Part shown: piece by piece, positions 45,850 to 55,132 of the stretch | Layout: each line of letters starts with the position of its first letter | Numbering within the stretch: position 1 is the stretch's first letter | From: Cellulosimicrobium composti | GTDB taxonomy: Bacteria > Actinomycetota > Actinomycetes > Actinomycetales > Cellulomonadaceae | Assembly (NCBI RefSeq): GCF_009711085.1 | Contig: NZ_WMKA01000001.1 | Location: 151,673-215,672 of the forward strand | Direction of reading: 5' to 3' | DNA: 64,000 nucleotides | Position numbers and translations under genes: made by a program | Notes under the pieces: model-generated | Told to the model about the DNA's origin: nothing | Database searches by the model: none | Seen by the model: only the letters and a program-made list of their open reading frames with translations

Positions 45850-46332
45850 TCAGGAGGCCAGCACCTCGTCGAGGATCGCCTCGGCCTTCTCCTCCTCGGT
45901 GTGCTCCGCCAGCGCGAGCTCCGAGACGAGGATCTGGCGGGCCTTCGAGAGCATGCGCTTCTCGCCGGCCGACAGACCGCGGTCCGCGTCGCGGCGGGAG
46001 AGGTCGCGCACGACCTCCGCCACCTTGATCACGTCGCCCGACGCGAGCTTCTCGAGGTTCGCCTTGTACCGGCGCGACCAGTTGGTCGGCTCCTCGGTGT
46101 AGGGTGCACGCAGCACCTCGAACACGCGGTCGAGGCCCTCCTGGCCGACGACGTCACGCACGCCGACGAGGTCGACGTTCTCGGCTGGGACTTCGATGGT
46201 CAGGTCGCCCTGCGCGACCTTGAGCTTGAGGTAGATCTTGTCCTCTCCGCGGATGGTGCGCGTCTTGATCTCCTCGATCAGTGCGGCTCCGTGGTGCGGG
46301 TAGACAACGGTCTCGCCTACTGTGAACGTCAT
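45850..46332 (-). CDS. carD: RNA polymerase-binding regulator CarD
   Basis: 160 residues from [22 protein letters not shown]. CarD binds the RNA polymerase beta subunit and stabilises open complexes, notably at rRNA promoters. The N-terminal RNAP-interacting Tudor-like domain includes [14 protein letters not shown] and [28 protein letters not shown]. The C-terminal helical DNA-binding domain has [30 protein letters not shown], with the conserved Trp. AAAGGGGA lies 9 nt upstream. It is divergent from the LpqE-like lipoprotein gene across 314 nt. Confidence 0.97.
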   Translation of the reverse strand: MTFTVGETVVYPHHGAALIEEIKTRTIRGEDKIYLKLKVAQGDLTIEVPAENVDLVGVRDVVGQEGLDRVFEVLRAPYTEEPTNWSRRYKANLEKLASGDVIKVAEVVRDLSRRDADRGLSAGEKRMLSKARQILVSELALAEHTEEEKAEAILDEVLAS

Positions 46333-46646
46333 CTGCAGATGTCCCCTTTCGCGGTGGTCCACCTTACCACGTGGAAGGGCGGAATTCCGAGCCCCTGAGC
46401 CCCTTGACAAGCCGTGCTACGACGCGTCGTCGCAGGTCAGAGCGCTGGCAGCGGGGCTCACGAACCTCGCCGGAGGGGCCCGAGGGCCCGGGCGCGGACC
46501 CGGTCGCGGCGCGGCCGGCCCGTTCCTCGCGCGTGACGCGCCTCACGCGACCGCCCCGGGGAGCGGGTTCCGGCCGCCCGACCTCGCGCGACGCACTAGG
46601 CTGGGCGCGGAAACCGAGTCCCCCCTTCGCAGCCCAGGAGTGCCCC
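46333..46646. other. Divergent promoter region carD / lpqE-like gene
   Basis: No gene is supported in these 314 nt. TTGACA occurs on the plus strand at 46404-46409, but no good -10 follows at 17-18 nt. The palindrome CCACGTGG occurs at 46364-46371, close to where carD transcription would begin. Confidence 0.5.
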
Positions 46647-47153
46647 GTGACCCGCATCCCGACCCCTCGAGCAGCGACCCGCGCCGCGTCCCGAGCGACC
46701 GGCCGCGCGCGCTACTGGGCCGTCCCCCTCGTGGTCGCGAGCGTGGCCGTCGCCTCCGCGTGCTCCCCGATCGAGACGACGCGCCCCTACTCGCCGTCGG
46801 ACGGCGTGCGCGTCGACCTCACGGACGACCTGCGGGGGCTCAACCTCCTCGTCGTGAGCGCCGCCGAGGGCGACGCGGGCGCGCTGATCGGGGCGTTCGC
46901 CAACGACTCGACCGAGGACGTCGAGTTCGACGTCCTCCCGGAGGGCGGCGCGGCCGTGACGATCCCGGTCGCCGCCGGCGAGACCGTCTATCTCGGCGCC
47001 GAGGACGGGTTCGACGCGCAGATCGGCCGCGTGGACGCGGCTCCGGGGGCCACGCTCCCCGTCACCGTGAGCGTCACGTCGGGCGAGGAGCAGGACCTCG
47101 CCCTGCCCGTCCTCGACGGCACCCTCGAGGAGTACGCGCACCTGCTGCCGTGA
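46647..47153 (+). CDS. LpqE-like lipoprotein
   Basis: 168 residues from GTG 46647 (AGGAG 6 nt upstream). The signal peptide ends in VASVAVASAC, a usable lipobox. The mature domain is beta-rich: VRVDLTDDLRGLNLLVVSAAEGDAGALIGAFANDSTEDVEFDVLPEGGAAVTIPVAAGETVYLG, a copper-chaperone-like or immunoglobulin-like fold also found in mycobacterial LpqE. Its position, divergent from carD and followed on the other side by ispD and ispF, is the same as lpqE in Mycobacterium tuberculosis, which supports the name. Function unknown. Confidence 0.78.
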   Translation: MTRIPTPRAATRAASRATGRARYWAVPLVVASVAVASACSPIETTRPYSPSDGVRVDLTDDLRGLNLLVVSAAEGDAGALIGAFANDSTEDVEFDVLPEGGAAVTIPVAAGETVYLGAEDGFDAQIGRVDAAPGATLPVTVSVTSGEEQDLALPVLDGTLEEYAHLLP

Positions 47154-47264
47154 GCCGCGCGGACCGGGGCGGAATGAGGTTCCGCCCTGTCACCGGGCGG
47201 CGCTAGCCTTCGCGAGCCCGTCCCCGCCATCCCGGCGAGGACCACGTTCCCGAAGGACACCCAG

Positions 47265-47792
47265 GTGACACCCACCCGTTCCACCCGCCGGCCGCTCGTC
47301 CTCGTCGTGAGCGCCGTCGCCCTCGCCCTCACCACGTCGGGCTGCGGCGCCGTCCTCGACGAGATCAGCGGTCCTGCCGAGGCCCAGCGCGACGAGCCCG
47401 GCGGCGAGGTCACGGCGGCGTCCGACGCCGACGTCTTCTCGATCCAGGTCGGCGACTGCATCGTCACCGCGAAGCTCACCGACGGGGAGAACGTCGAGTC
47501 CGTGCCCGTCGTCCCGTGCTCCGAGCCCCACGACGCCGAGGTCTACGCGGAGACCGAGCTCCCCGAGGGCGACTTCCCCGGTGACGAGGCCCTCGCGGCG
47601 AGCGCCGACGAGTTCTGCCTCGGGGAGTTCGAGTCGTTCGTCGGCGTCTCCTACGACGAGTCGGCCTACTACTACTGGCCCTTCACGCCGCTCGAGGAGG
47701 GCTGGAACACGATGGACGACCGCGTGATCCAGTGCGTCATCGACACCGACGGCACCGACGTCACGGGCACCCTCGAAGGTTCCGCGTCCTGA
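47265..47792 (+). CDS. Septum-formation-family lipoprotein
   Basis: 175 residues from GTG 47265 (AAGGA 9 nt upstream). The signal peptide LVLVVSAVALALTTSGC has a lipobox. The mature domain has four cysteines in the pattern VGDCIVTAKL, VPCSEPHDAEVYAETELPEG, DEFCLGEFESFVG and VIQCVID, with WNTMDDRVIQC near the end. This matches the septum-formation domain found in actinobacterial lipoproteins and DUF4190-linked proteins, in which disulfides are likely. It lies 111 nt after the LpqE-like gene and ends before a strong hairpin. Confidence 0.82.
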   Translation: MTPTRSTRRPLVLVVSAVALALTTSGCGAVLDEISGPAEAQRDEPGGEVTAASDADVFSIQVGDCIVTAKLTDGENVESVPVVPCSEPHDAEVYAETELPEGDFPGDEALAASADEFCLGEFESFVGVSYDESAYYYWPFTPLEEGWNTMDDRVIQCVIDTDGTDVTGTLEGSAS

Positions 47793-47808
47793 CGCGTCGC
47801 CTCCGCGC

Positions 47809-47846
47809 ACGACGGCGCCCCTCCCGCCCGGGAGGGGCGCCGTCGT
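47809..47846. terminator. Bidirectional hairpin between the lipoprotein gene and pstB
   Basis: A 17-bp perfect stem (47809-47825 with 47830-47846) and a 4-nt loop between convergent transcription units. Confidence 0.9.
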
Positions 47847-47883
47847 CGTCTCGTCCTGACGTGCCTGCGGCGCAGGCGCGCAC

Positions 47884-48663
47884 TCAGCCGAAGCGCCCCG
47901 AGATGTAGTCCTCGGTGGCCTGCTGCGACGGCGAGGAGAACATCGTCGCGGTGTCGTCCATCTCGATCAGGCGCCCCGGCCTGCCGGTGCCCGCGATGTT
48001 GAAGAACGCGGTCCGGTCGCTCACGCGCGCGGCCTGCTGCATGTTGTGCGTGACGATGACGATCGTGTACTCGTCCTTGAGCTCGGCGACGAGGTCCTCG
48101 ATCGCGAGGGTCGAGATCGGGTCGAGCGCCGAGCACGGCTCGTCCATGAGGAGCACCTGCGGCTTGACCGCGATGGCGCGCGCGATGCACAGGCGCTGCT
48201 GCTGCCCGCCGGAGAGGCCCGAGCCCGGGCGGTCGAGGCGGTCCTTCACCTCGTTCCACAGGTTCGCGCCGCGCAGCGACGACTCGACGAGGTCCTCGGC
48301 GTCGGACCTCGAGATGCGCTTGTTGTTGAGCCGGACCCCCGCAAGCACGTTCTCCCGGATGGACATCGTGGGGAACGGGTTCGGCCGCTGGAACACCATG
48401 CCGACCTGGCGGCGGACGGCGACCGGGTCGACGTCGTCGCCGTAGAGGTCGACGCCCTCCATCTCGACGGTCCCCTCGACCCGCGCGCCGGGGATGACCT
48501 CGTGCATGCGGTTGAGCGTCCGCAGGAACGTCGACTTGCCGCAGCCGGACGGGCCGATGAAGGCCGTCACGGACCGCGGTTCGATCGTCATGCCGACGTC
48601 CTGCACCGCGAGGAAGTCGCCGTAGTAGATGTTGAGGTCCTTGACGTCGATGCGCTGTGCCAT
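47884..48663 (-). CDS. pstB: Phosphate ABC transporter ATPase PstB
   Basis: 259 residues. Walker [23 protein letters not shown]-loop [19 protein letters not shown] (the RPNPFP sequence is specific to PstB), signature [14 protein letters not shown], Walker [17 protein letters not shown] and H-loop IVTHNMQQA are present. N-terminus [20 protein letters not shown] is typical. It is the last gene of pstS-pstC-pstA-pstB, 14 nt after pstA. It powers high-affinity phosphate uptake. Confidence 0.98.
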   Translation of the reverse strand: MAQRIDVKDLNIYYGDFLAVQDVGMTIEPRSVTAFIGPSGCGKSTFLRTLNRMHEVIPGARVEGTVEMEGVDLYGDDVDPVAVRRQVGMVFQRPNPFPTMSIRENVLAGVRLNNKRISRSDAEDLVESSLRGANLWNEVKDRLDRPGSGLSGGQQQRLCIARAIAVKPQVLLMDEPCSALDPISTLAIEDLVAELKDEYTIVIVTHNMQQAARVSDRTAFFNIAGTGRPGRLIEMDDTATMFSSPSQQATEDYISGRFG

Positions 48664-48677
48664 CGGGCTGTCCTTCT

Positions 48678-49661
48678 CTAGCGGAGGGTCTTGGGGGCGA
48701 ACCAGCGGGTGACGAGCCGCCCGACGAGGTTGAGCAGCATGACGAGGAGGATCAGCGTCAGCGCGGCCGCCCAGGCCCGGTCGTAGTTGATGTCGGGCAG
48801 GCACACGGCGTCCGTGACGCTGCTGCAGGGGACGAGGCCCTGGCTGTACTGCCGGTACACGTACACCGGGAGCGTCATCATGCGGCCCTCGAAGAGGTTC
48901 CCGTTGATCGAGTCGACGACGCCGACCGTGATGAGCAGCGGCGCCGTCTCGCCGATGACGCGCGCGACGGCGAGCATGACGCCCGTCGTGATGCCGGCGA
49001 CCGACGTGCGCAGCACGACGCGCACGACCGTGAGCCACTTCGGGACGCCGAGCGCGTACGCGGCCTCGCGCAGCTCGTTGGGCACGAGCCGGAGCATCTC
49101 CTCGCACGAGCGCACGACGACCGGGATCATGAGCACGGACAGCGCGACGGAGCCGACGACGCCCATGCGCACCCCCGGGCCGAGGATCACGGCGAAGAGC
49201 GCGTACGCGAAGAGGCCCGCGACGATCGACGGGATGCCGGTCATGACGTCGACGAAGAACGTCACCGCGCGCGCCAGCGGCCCGCGCCCGTACTCGACGA
49301 GGTAGATCGCGGCGAGGAGGCCGATCGGCACGGAGATGACCGCGGCGCCCAGCGTGATGAGGAGCGTGCCGAGGATCGCGTGGTAGATGCCGCCCGCGTC
49401 CATGCCGCCGAACACGCCGCGCATGGAGTGCGTGAGGAAGTACAGGTCGAACCGCTCCGCGCCGTGCACGACGACGGTCCACGCGACGGACGCGAGCGGC
49501 ACCATCGCGAGGGTGAACGCGCCCCACATGAGGACCGTCATCGCGCGGTCGGTGCGGCGTCGGCGCCCGTCCGCGCCGCGCAGGAGCGCGCGCACGGCCG
49601 TGGTGCGCGCGGGGTCCTGCACCGCGTCGCCGCGTGCGGGGCTGGTGCTGAGGGCGCTCAT
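48678..49661 (-). CDS. pstA: Phosphate ABC transporter permease PstA
   Basis: 327 residues with an Arg-rich cytoplasmic N-terminus and six hydrophobic helices ([45 protein letters not shown] and others). The EAA-type loop [21 protein letters not shown] faces PstB. The family motif [20 protein letters not shown] follows. The ATG overlaps the pstC stop by one base (TGATG), showing coupling. It forms the channel with PstC. Confidence 0.96.
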   Translation of the reverse strand: MSALSTSPARGDAVQDPARTTAVRALLRGADGRRRRTDRAMTVLMWGAFTLAMVPLASVAWTVVVHGAERFDLYFLTHSMRGVFGGMDAGGIYHAILGTLLITLGAAVISVPIGLLAAIYLVEYGRGPLARAVTFFVDVMTGIPSIVAGLFAYALFAVILGPGVRMGVVGSVALSVLMIPVVVRSCEEMLRLVPNELREAAYALGVPKWLTVVRVVLRTSVAGITTGVMLAVARVIGETAPLLITVGVVDSINGNLFEGRMMTLPVYVYRQYSQGLVPCSSVTDAVCLPDINYDRAWAAALTLILLVMLLNLVGRLVTRWFAPKTLR

Positions 49662-50686
49662 CAGTTGGCTCCCGAGAAGTCCTTGCGCCGCGCGACGATC
49701 GCGCGGGCGCCCATGTTGACGAGCAGGGTGATGAGGAACAGCGCGAGGCCCGTCGCGATGAGCGCGCTCACCCCGAGCGGGTTGGCCTCGGGGAAGTCCG
49801 CCGCGATGTTCGCGGCGATCGTCTGCTGCTGCCCCGCCTGGAGGATCGCGAACGAGTAGAGGAGCCCGGGCGAGAGGATCATGAGCACGGCCATCGTCTC
49901 GCCGAGCGCGCGCCCGAGGCCGAGCATCGCGGCCGAGACGACGCCCGAGCGCCCGAACGGGAGGACTGCGGTGCGGATCATCTCCCAGCGCGTCGCGCCG
50001 AGGGCGAGCGCCGCCTCCTCGTGGAGCTTCGGCGTCTGGAGGAACACCTCGCGGCTCACGGCCGTGATGATCGGCAGGATCATCACGGCGAGCACGAGCG
50101 CGACGGTGAGCAGGACGCGACCGGTCGGCGACGCCGGACCGGCGAACAGCGGGAACCACCCGAGGGTGTCGGCGAGCCAGGACCACACCGGCACGACGAC
50201 CGGCGGGAGGACGAGCGAGCCCCACAGGCCGTACACGACGCTGGGGATCGCCGCGAGCAGGTCGACGACGTACCCGAGGGTCGACGCGAGCCGGCGGGGC
50301 GCGTAGTGGGAGATGAACAGCGCGATGCCCATCGCGACCGGCGTCGCCAGGACGAGCGAGAGGGCCGCGGCGAGCAGCGTGCCGAAGACGAGCGGGCCGA
50401 CGAAGGACACGAGCGACGCGCCTTCGGGGAACCACGCGACCTCCTCGCCCAGCACGTCCCCGCCCGCGGTGAGCGCGGGCCACGCGCGCAGGACGAGGAA
50501 GATCGCGACCGCGGCGAGCACGCCGAGGATGAGGCCCCCGGCACCGGTCGCCGTCCAGCGGAACACGCGGTTGAGGCCGCGGTCGGTCGTCCGTGCCCGA
50601 CGGCGCGGCGCGGCCGCGCGGGGCGCGTCGCCGCGCTCCCGGCCCGGGGCCGGGCCCGGCGTGGTCGGTGAGTCTGTCGTGGTCAC
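49661..50686 (-). CDS. pstC: Phosphate ABC transporter permease PstC
   Basis: 341 residues. About 40 residues of basic, Pro-rich N-terminus precede the helices ([21 protein letters not shown] onward). Diagnostic stretches are [65 protein letters not shown] and [17 protein letters not shown] start 50686. It lies 98 nt downstream of pstS. PstC and PstA together form the membrane channel. Confidence 0.97.
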   Translation of the reverse strand: MTTTDSPTTPGPAPGRERGDAPRAAAPRRRARTTDRGLNRVFRWTATGAGGLILGVLAAVAIFLVLRAWPALTAGGDVLGEEVAWFPEGASLVSFVGPLVFGTLLAAALSLVLATPVAMGIALFISHYAPRRLASTLGYVVDLLAAIPSVVYGLWGSLVLPPVVVPVWSWLADTLGWFPLFAGPASPTGRVLLTVALVLAVMILPIITAVSREVFLQTPKLHEEAALALGATRWEMIRTAVLPFGRSGVVSAAMLGLGRALGETMAVLMILSPGLLYSFAILQAGQQQTIAANIAADFPEANPLGVSALIATGLALFLITLLVNMGARAIVARRKDFSGAN

Positions 50687-50783
50687 TCGTGCTCCTGGTG
50701 GCGGTGCTGCGGTCCGACGGCGTGCCTCGCGGGTCGGGGCGGCGGGGCCCGCAGGCCCCGCCGCCCCTGGCGTCCGCGGGTCG

Positions 50784-51923
50784 TCAGCCGACGGTGCCGA
50801 CGGTGATGGCCTCGATCGCGGCGTGGACGTCGGTGCGCAGGTCCTCCGAGATCGGCGCGCTGCCCGCGGCCGACGCGGAGGCCGCCTGGCCCTCCTCGCT
50901 CGAGAGGTAGGTGAGGAACGCCTTGACGAGGTCGCCCGTCGCCTCGTCCTCGTAGCTCGTGCACGCGATCGCGTACGAGACGAGCACGAGCGGGTAGGCG
51001 CCGGCCTCCGTCGTGGTGCGGTCCAGCTCGACCGCGATGTCGTGCTCGGCGCGGCCCTCGACGCGCGGCGACGCGTCGACGACCTTCGCGGCGGCCTCGG
51101 GCGAGTACGCGACCCACTCCTCGCCGACCTTGATCTTCGCGGTGCCGAGGTCGCCGGCCTTCGAGGCGTCGGCGTAGCCGATGGTGCCCTCGCCGCCCTG
51201 GACGGTCTGCACGACGCCCGACGTGCCCTGCGCGGACTCGCCGCCCTGCGTCGGCCAGTCGCCGCTCGGCTCGTGGCCCCAGGCGTCGCCCGCCGTCGCG
51301 GCGAGGTACTCGGTGAAGTTCTCGGTCGTGCCCGACTCGTCCGAGCGGTGGACCGGCGTGATCGCGAGGTCGGGGAGCGTCGTGCCCGGGTTGTCGGCCG
51401 CGATCTCCGGGGCGTCCCACCGCGTGATGGTGCCGTTGAAGATCCCCGCGATGGTGGCCGGCGCGAGGTTGAGCTCCGCGACCTCCGGCAGGTTGTAGAT
51501 GATCGCGATCGGGCTGACGTAGACCGGCAGGTCGATCGCGCCGTCGGGGCCGCACACGGCCTGCGACTGCGTGATCTCCTCGTCCTTGAGCACCGCGTCC
51601 GAGCCGGCGAACGCGACCCCGCCCTCGAGGAACTGGGTGCGGCCGCCGCCGGAGCCGACGGGGTCGTAGTTCACCGTGACGTCGGGGTTCGCGCTCTGGA
51701 ACCCGGCGCGCCACGCCTCCATCGCGGACTCCTGCGAGCTCGCCCCGGCGCCGTTGAGCTCGCCGCTGAGGTCGCTCGCGGTCTCGGACGAGCCGTCGGC
51801 CGGGCCGGTGGCGTCGCCGCCGGCGCCGCCGACGGGGTCGTCCGACCCGCACGCGGCGAGGGTCAGCGCGAGCGCGCCGATCGCGACGGCGGATCCAGCA
51901 CGGGAGATTCGGCTGAGCTTCAC
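50784..51923 (-). CDS. pstS: Phosphate-binding lipoprotein PstS
   Basis: 379 residues from GTG 51923 (MKLSRISRAGSAVAIG). The signal peptide ends at lipobox LTLAAC, followed by a Gly/Asp/Ser linker. Phosphate-binding motifs are LNGAGASSQESAMEAW, VNYDPVGSGGGRTQFLEG, FAGSDAVLKDEE, and HRSDESGTTENFTEYL with the Ser/Gly/Thr anion loop. ATG 51935 is an alternative start four codons upstream, but AGG lies too close to it. It is first in the pst operon with a tandem PHO box about 92-113 nt upstream, so RegX3 control is expected. Confidence 0.97.
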   Translation of the reverse strand: MKLSRISRAGSAVAIGALALTLAACGSDDPVGGAGGDATGPADGSSETASDLSGELNGAGASSQESAMEAWRAGFQSANPDVTVNYDPVGSGGGRTQFLEGGVAFAGSDAVLKDEEITQSQAVCGPDGAIDLPVYVSPIAIIYNLPEVAELNLAPATIAGIFNGTITRWDAPEIAADNPGTTLPDLAITPVHRSDESGTTENFTEYLAATAGDAWGHEPSGDWPTQGGESAQGTSGVVQTVQGGEGTIGYADASKAGDLGTAKIKVGEEWVAYSPEAAAKVVDASPRVEGRAEHDIAVELDRTTTEAGAYPLVLVSYAIACTSYEDEATGDLVKAFLTYLSSEEGQAASASAAGSAPISEDLRTDVHAAIEAITVGTVG

Positions 51924-52014
51924 GTGTCGTTCCATCCTGTTCAAGCGTCTCGTGCACCAGCGAGCGCCGGTGACGAGCCCGACGCTAGGAGCGCCGGGTG
52001 ACGCGCCGCCCGAG

Positions 52015-52036
52015 AGCGGGTGAACGACGGATGAAC
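52015..52036 (-). promoter_or_regulatory. PHO box upstream of pstS
   Basis: Two adjacent 11-bp direct repeats on the minus strand: GTTCATCCGTC (52026-52036) and GTTCACCCGCT (52015-52025). They match the actinobacterial PhoP/RegX3 pattern of 11-bp units starting G(G/T)TCA. A degenerate third unit follows at 52004-52014. Confidence 0.85.
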
Positions 52037-52136
52037 AGTGCACAGACCTTCCGTGCCGCCCGACGACGACGGCCCCGGCCGTCCTCGCAGGACGTGCCGG
52101 GGCCGTGCGCGCGCCGCGCGGGCCGGTCGGGCGGCG

Positions 52137-52841
52137 TCAGGCCTGGCCCACCCCGTCCGCGATCTTGTACCCCAGGCCGCGCACCGTGAGCAGGTAGCGC
52201 GGGCTCGCGGGCTCGGGCTCGATCTTCGACCGGATGCGCTTGACGTGGACGTCGAGCGTCTTGGTGTCGCCCACGTAGTCCGTGCCCCACACGCGGTCGA
52301 TGAGCTGCCCGCGCGTGAGCACGCGCCCGGCGTTGCGCAGGAGCAGCTCGAGGAGCTCGAACTCCTTGAGCGGGAACGGCACGACCTGCCCGTCGACGCT
52401 CACCGTGTGGCGCTCGACGTCCATGCGCACCGGACCGACCTCGAGCGCGCCGTCCCCGGCGGGCTCGCCCCCGTTCTCCCCGCCCTTGCGGCGCAGCACG
52501 GCGCGCACGCGCGCGAGCAGCTCGCGGAACGAGTACGGCTTGGTCACGTAGTCGTCGGCGCCCAGCTCCAGGCCCACGACCTTGTCGATCTCCGAGTCCT
52601 TCGCGGTGAGCATGATGACGGGGACGTCCCCGCGCTGCCGCAGCTCGCGGCACACCTCGGTGCCGCTCAGGCCGGGGAGCATGAGGTCGAGGAGCACGAG
52701 GTCGGCCCCGTCCGCGTCGTACCGCTCGAGCGCCTCGGTGCCCGTCGCGGCCTCCACCACGTCGAAGCCCTCGCGCCGCAGCTGGTACGTCAACGGGTCG
52801 CGGTACGACTCCTCGTCCTCCACCACCAGGATGCGCGTCAC
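52137..52841 (-). CDS. regX3: Two-component response regulator RegX3 (PhoP type)
   Basis: 234 residues from GTG 52841. Receiver domain: acidic pocket VVEDEES, phospho-acceptor LVLLDLMLPG (Asp52), switch residues VIMLTAKDS and Lys in DDYVTKPYS. The C-terminal OmpR-type winged helix has FPLKEFELLELLLRNAGRVLTRGQLIDRVWG and KTLDVHVKRIRSKIE. Together with senX3 it is the phosphate-responsive system of actinobacteria; the targets here are likely pst, phoU and the operon itself. GTG overlaps the senX3 stop (GTGA), showing coupling. Confidence 0.96.
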   Translation of the reverse strand: MTRILVVEDEESYRDPLTYQLRREGFDVVEAATGTEALERYDADGADLVLLDLMLPGLSGTEVCRELRQRGDVPVIMLTAKDSEIDKVVGLELGADDYVTKPYSFRELLARVRAVLRRKGGENGGEPAGDGALEVGPVRMDVERHTVSVDGQVVPFPLKEFELLELLLRNAGRVLTRGQLIDRVWGTDYVGDTKTLDVHVKRIRSKIEPEPASPRYLLTVRGLGYKIADGVGQA

Positions 52842-54076
52842 GCGTCTACCTCCTCGTCCTGTCCGTCGTCGGGTGCGGCGGCCTCCACGGGCTGCCGCTC
52901 GTCGTCCTGCCCCCGCTGGTCCGCCTCGGCCGGCGCGGTCTCCCCCGCAGCCGGGATGCGCAGCGTAAAGGTCGAGCCGCGCCCCGGCTCGGACCACATC
53001 GTGACCTCGCCGCCGTGGTCGGCCGCGACGTGCTTGACGATGCTCAGCCCCAGGCCCGTGCCCCCGGTGTCGCGCGAGCGCGCCGGGTCCACGCGGTAGA
53101 ACCGCTCGAAGACGCGCGCCTGCTCGTCCGCCGCGATGCCGATCCCCTGGTCCACGACGGCGATCTCGACGAGGTCGCCCGAGCGCGTCACGCCCACCCC
53201 GACGCGCGTGTTCTCGCCCGAGTAGGCGACCGCGTTGTCGAGCAGGTTGCGGACGGCGGTCACGAGCAGGTTGTGGTCGCCGTAGACGGCGGCGTCGAGC
53301 TCGCCGCCCGTCGTGAGCGTGATGCCCTTGCCCTGCGCGGTCGTGCGCGCGCGGTCGACGGCCTCCTCGACCACCCCGCGCACGGGCACGACCGTGACCT
53401 CCTGGAGCGCGCCGGCGACCTGGAGGCGCGAGAGCTCGATGATCTCCTGCACGAGCGCGGACAACCGTGTCGCCTCCGACTGCATGCGCGCGGCGAAGCG
53501 CCGGACGGCGACGGGGTCGTCCGCGGCGTCCTGCACCGTCTCGGCGAGCAGCGCGAGCGCGCCCACGGGCGTCTTCAGCTCGTGCGACACGTTGACGACG
53601 AAGTCGCGGCGGATCGCCTCGACGCGCCGTGCCTCGGTCCGGTCCTCGGCGAGCACGAGCACGTTGCGCGGCCCCACCTGGGCGACGCGGACCTGGAGCA
53701 TCACCGTGCCGCGGCCGACCGGGCCGCGCGGGAGCTCGAGCTCCTCGTCGCGGATGACGCCGTCCTTGCGGACGTCGTCGATCATGTCGCGGATCGCGGC
53801 GTGCGCGATCACGTCGCCGCGCACCACGCCGAGCGCGTACGCGGGCGGGCTGGCCCGCACGACCTCGCCCTCGTCGTCGAGCACGACGGCCGCCGAGCGC
53901 AGCACCGCGAGCACGCGCACGAGACCCTCGTCGAGCTCGGGCGCCGGCTCCGGCCGGGCCGCGCGCTGCTGGCGCTCGCTCACGCGGAACGCGATCGCAG
54001 CGATGACGCCCACCACCACGCCCACGACGCCCGCGAGCAGCACGGTCGCGCCCTCGATCAGACTCTCGGCTTCCAC
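52838..54076 (-). CDS. senX3: Sensor histidine kinase SenX3 (PhoR type)
   Basis: 412 residues from GTG 54076. One N-terminal membrane helix pair (VLLAGVVGVVVGVIAAIAFRV) is followed by a PAS-like region (VLRSAAVVLDDEGEVVRASPPAYALGV). The phospho-acceptor H-box is VNVSHELKTPVGALALL (His about 165), the N-box is VRNLLDNAVAYS and the G-boxes are VVDQGIGIAADEQARVFERFYR and GGTGLGLSIVKHV. The C-terminus is acidic. It is divergent from phoU across 220 nt that contain a PHO box. Phosphate sensing via the Pst-PhoU complex is the known model. Confidence 0.96.
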   Translation of the reverse strand: MEAESLIEGATVLLAGVVGVVVGVIAAIAFRVSERQQRAARPEPAPELDEGLVRVLAVLRSAAVVLDDEGEVVRASPPAYALGVVRGDVIAHAAIRDMIDDVRKDGVIRDEELELPRGPVGRGTVMLQVRVAQVGPRNVLVLAEDRTEARRVEAIRRDFVVNVSHELKTPVGALALLAETVQDAADDPVAVRRFAARMQSEATRLSALVQEIIELSRLQVAGALQEVTVVPVRGVVEEAVDRARTTAQGKGITLTTGGELDAAVYGDHNLLVTAVRNLLDNAVAYSGENTRVGVGVTRSGDLVEIAVVDQGIGIAADEQARVFERFYRVDPARSRDTGGTGLGLSIVKHVAADHGGEVTMWSEPGRGSTFTLRIPAAGETAPAEADQRGQDDERQPVEAAAPDDGQDEEVDA

Positions 54077-54147
54077 GCGTCCAGCGTACGGTCGCGCACG
54101 CGTCGTCCCGGCCGCGAGAGGGCCGTGCGGGGCCCGTGCCGCCAAGA

Positions 54148-54180
54148 GTTCACCTGGCCGCGTCCTGCCGTTCACCGCGC
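54148..54180 (+). promoter_or_regulatory. PHO box between senX3 and phoU
   Basis: GTTCACCTGGC (54148-54158) and GTTCACCGCGC (54170-54180) are spaced exactly 22 bp start to start, with a degenerate middle unit, giving three 11-bp units. It lies 72 nt before the senX3 start and 117 nt before phoU, so it may control both. Confidence 0.82.
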
Positions 54181-54296
54181 GGTCGACCGGGCCTGCGAGC
54201 GTGACCGGAGCCCACGGCGTGCCCGGGCGCCGTGCGGCGTGCCGGCGCGCACGCCGTCACCGGACCGGACGGGCTGGTCACGACGAGAGGGAAGCG

Positions 54297-54980
54297 ATGC
54301 GGGAGATCTTCGAGGCCGAGCTGAAGCAGGTCGGCGACGACCTGGCCGAGATGAGCCGGCTGGTCGAGTCGGCCGTGAACCGCGCCGGGCAGGCGCTCCT
54401 CACGGCGGACCTCCAGCTCGCGCAGTCGGTCATCGGCGACGACCGGACGATCGACGCGCTCGAGCGCGAGCTCGACGAGCGCTGCGTCCTGCTCCTCGCG
54501 CAGCAGCAGCCCGTGGCGACCGACCTGCGGGTCGTCGTCAGCGCGCTGCGGATGAGCGCGACGCTCGAGCGGATGGGCGACCTGGCGCGCCACATCGCGC
54601 AGGTCGCGCGCGGACGGTACCCGGCGCACGCCGTCGTGCCGACGCTGCACCGGACGTTCGAGCAGATGCACGACGCCGCGGTGCGGGTCGCGCGGCGCAC
54701 GACGACGCTCCTCACGACGCGCGACCTCACCGTCGCGGCGAACGTGCAGCGCGACGACGACCTGCTCGACTCGCTGCACCAGGACACGTTCACGGCGCTG
54801 CTCGACGGCACGTGGACGGGCACGCCGCAGGAGACGGTCGACGTGACGCTCGTGGGCCGCTACTACGAGCGGTTCGGCGACCACGGCGTGTCGATCGCCA
54901 AGCGCGTGACCTACCTCGTCACGGGCGACTTCGCCGACGACCGCGGCGCGCCCGCGGGCCCCGCCCGCGCCACCGCCTGA
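54297..54980 (+). CDS. phoU: Phosphate signalling regulator PhoU
   Basis: 227 residues from MREIFEAELKQVGDDLAEMSRL. Two tandem PhoU three-helix domains are seen: QQQPVATDLRVVVSALRMSATLERMGDLARHIAQ in the first, and DVTLVGRYYERFGDHGVSIAKRVTYLVTGD in the second. The conserved E-R-x-G-D motifs bind metal ions. PhoU represses the two-component kinase through the Pst complex when phosphate is plentiful. GAGAGGGAAGCG lies just before the ATG. It is divergent from senX3. Confidence 0.96.
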   Translation: MREIFEAELKQVGDDLAEMSRLVESAVNRAGQALLTADLQLAQSVIGDDRTIDALERELDERCVLLLAQQQPVATDLRVVVSALRMSATLERMGDLARHIAQVARGRYPAHAVVPTLHRTFEQMHDAAVRVARRTTTLLTTRDLTVAANVQRDDDLLDSLHQDTFTALLDGTWTGTPQETVDVTLVGRYYERFGDHGVSIAKRVTYLVTGDFADDRGAPAGPARATA

Positions 54981-55004
54981 CGACGGGGCCACGGCCCGCC
55001 CGCG

Positions 55005-55070
55005 AGGGAGAGCCTCCGGTCTCGAGCGAGAACCCGCGGGCCCCCACCTCGGTGCACGCGGCTCCACCTC
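55005..55070. repeat. Degenerate relative of the GAGGTAGAGCC repeat block
   Basis: GAGGGAGAGCC (55004-55014) and GGTCTCGAGCGAGAACC (55018-55034) are followed by CCCACCTCGG and CTCCACCTCGCG (55043-55073) at a 20-bp period. The order, forward motifs then inverted motifs ending CACCTCGCGAC, mirrors 4500-4621, where the ending is CTACCTCGCGAC. It lies in the noncoding gap after phoU. Confidence 0.45.
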
Positions 55071-55071
55071 G

Positions 55072-55114
55072 CGACGACGGCCCGCCCCGGAGCTCCCGGG
55101 GCGGGCCGTCGTCG
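55072..55114. terminator. Bidirectional hairpin between phoU and gpmA
   Basis: A 19-bp perfect stem (55072-55090 with 55096-55114) and a 5-nt loop between convergent genes. Confidence 0.9.
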
Positions 55115-55132
55115 TGCGTGCGGGTCGCGCGG

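Noticed and set aside
54148-54180. PHO box words as mere chance GTTCACC occurrences
   Set aside because: The exact 22-bp spacing and position between two phosphate-regulon genes make chance unlikely, so the site was kept as a feature.
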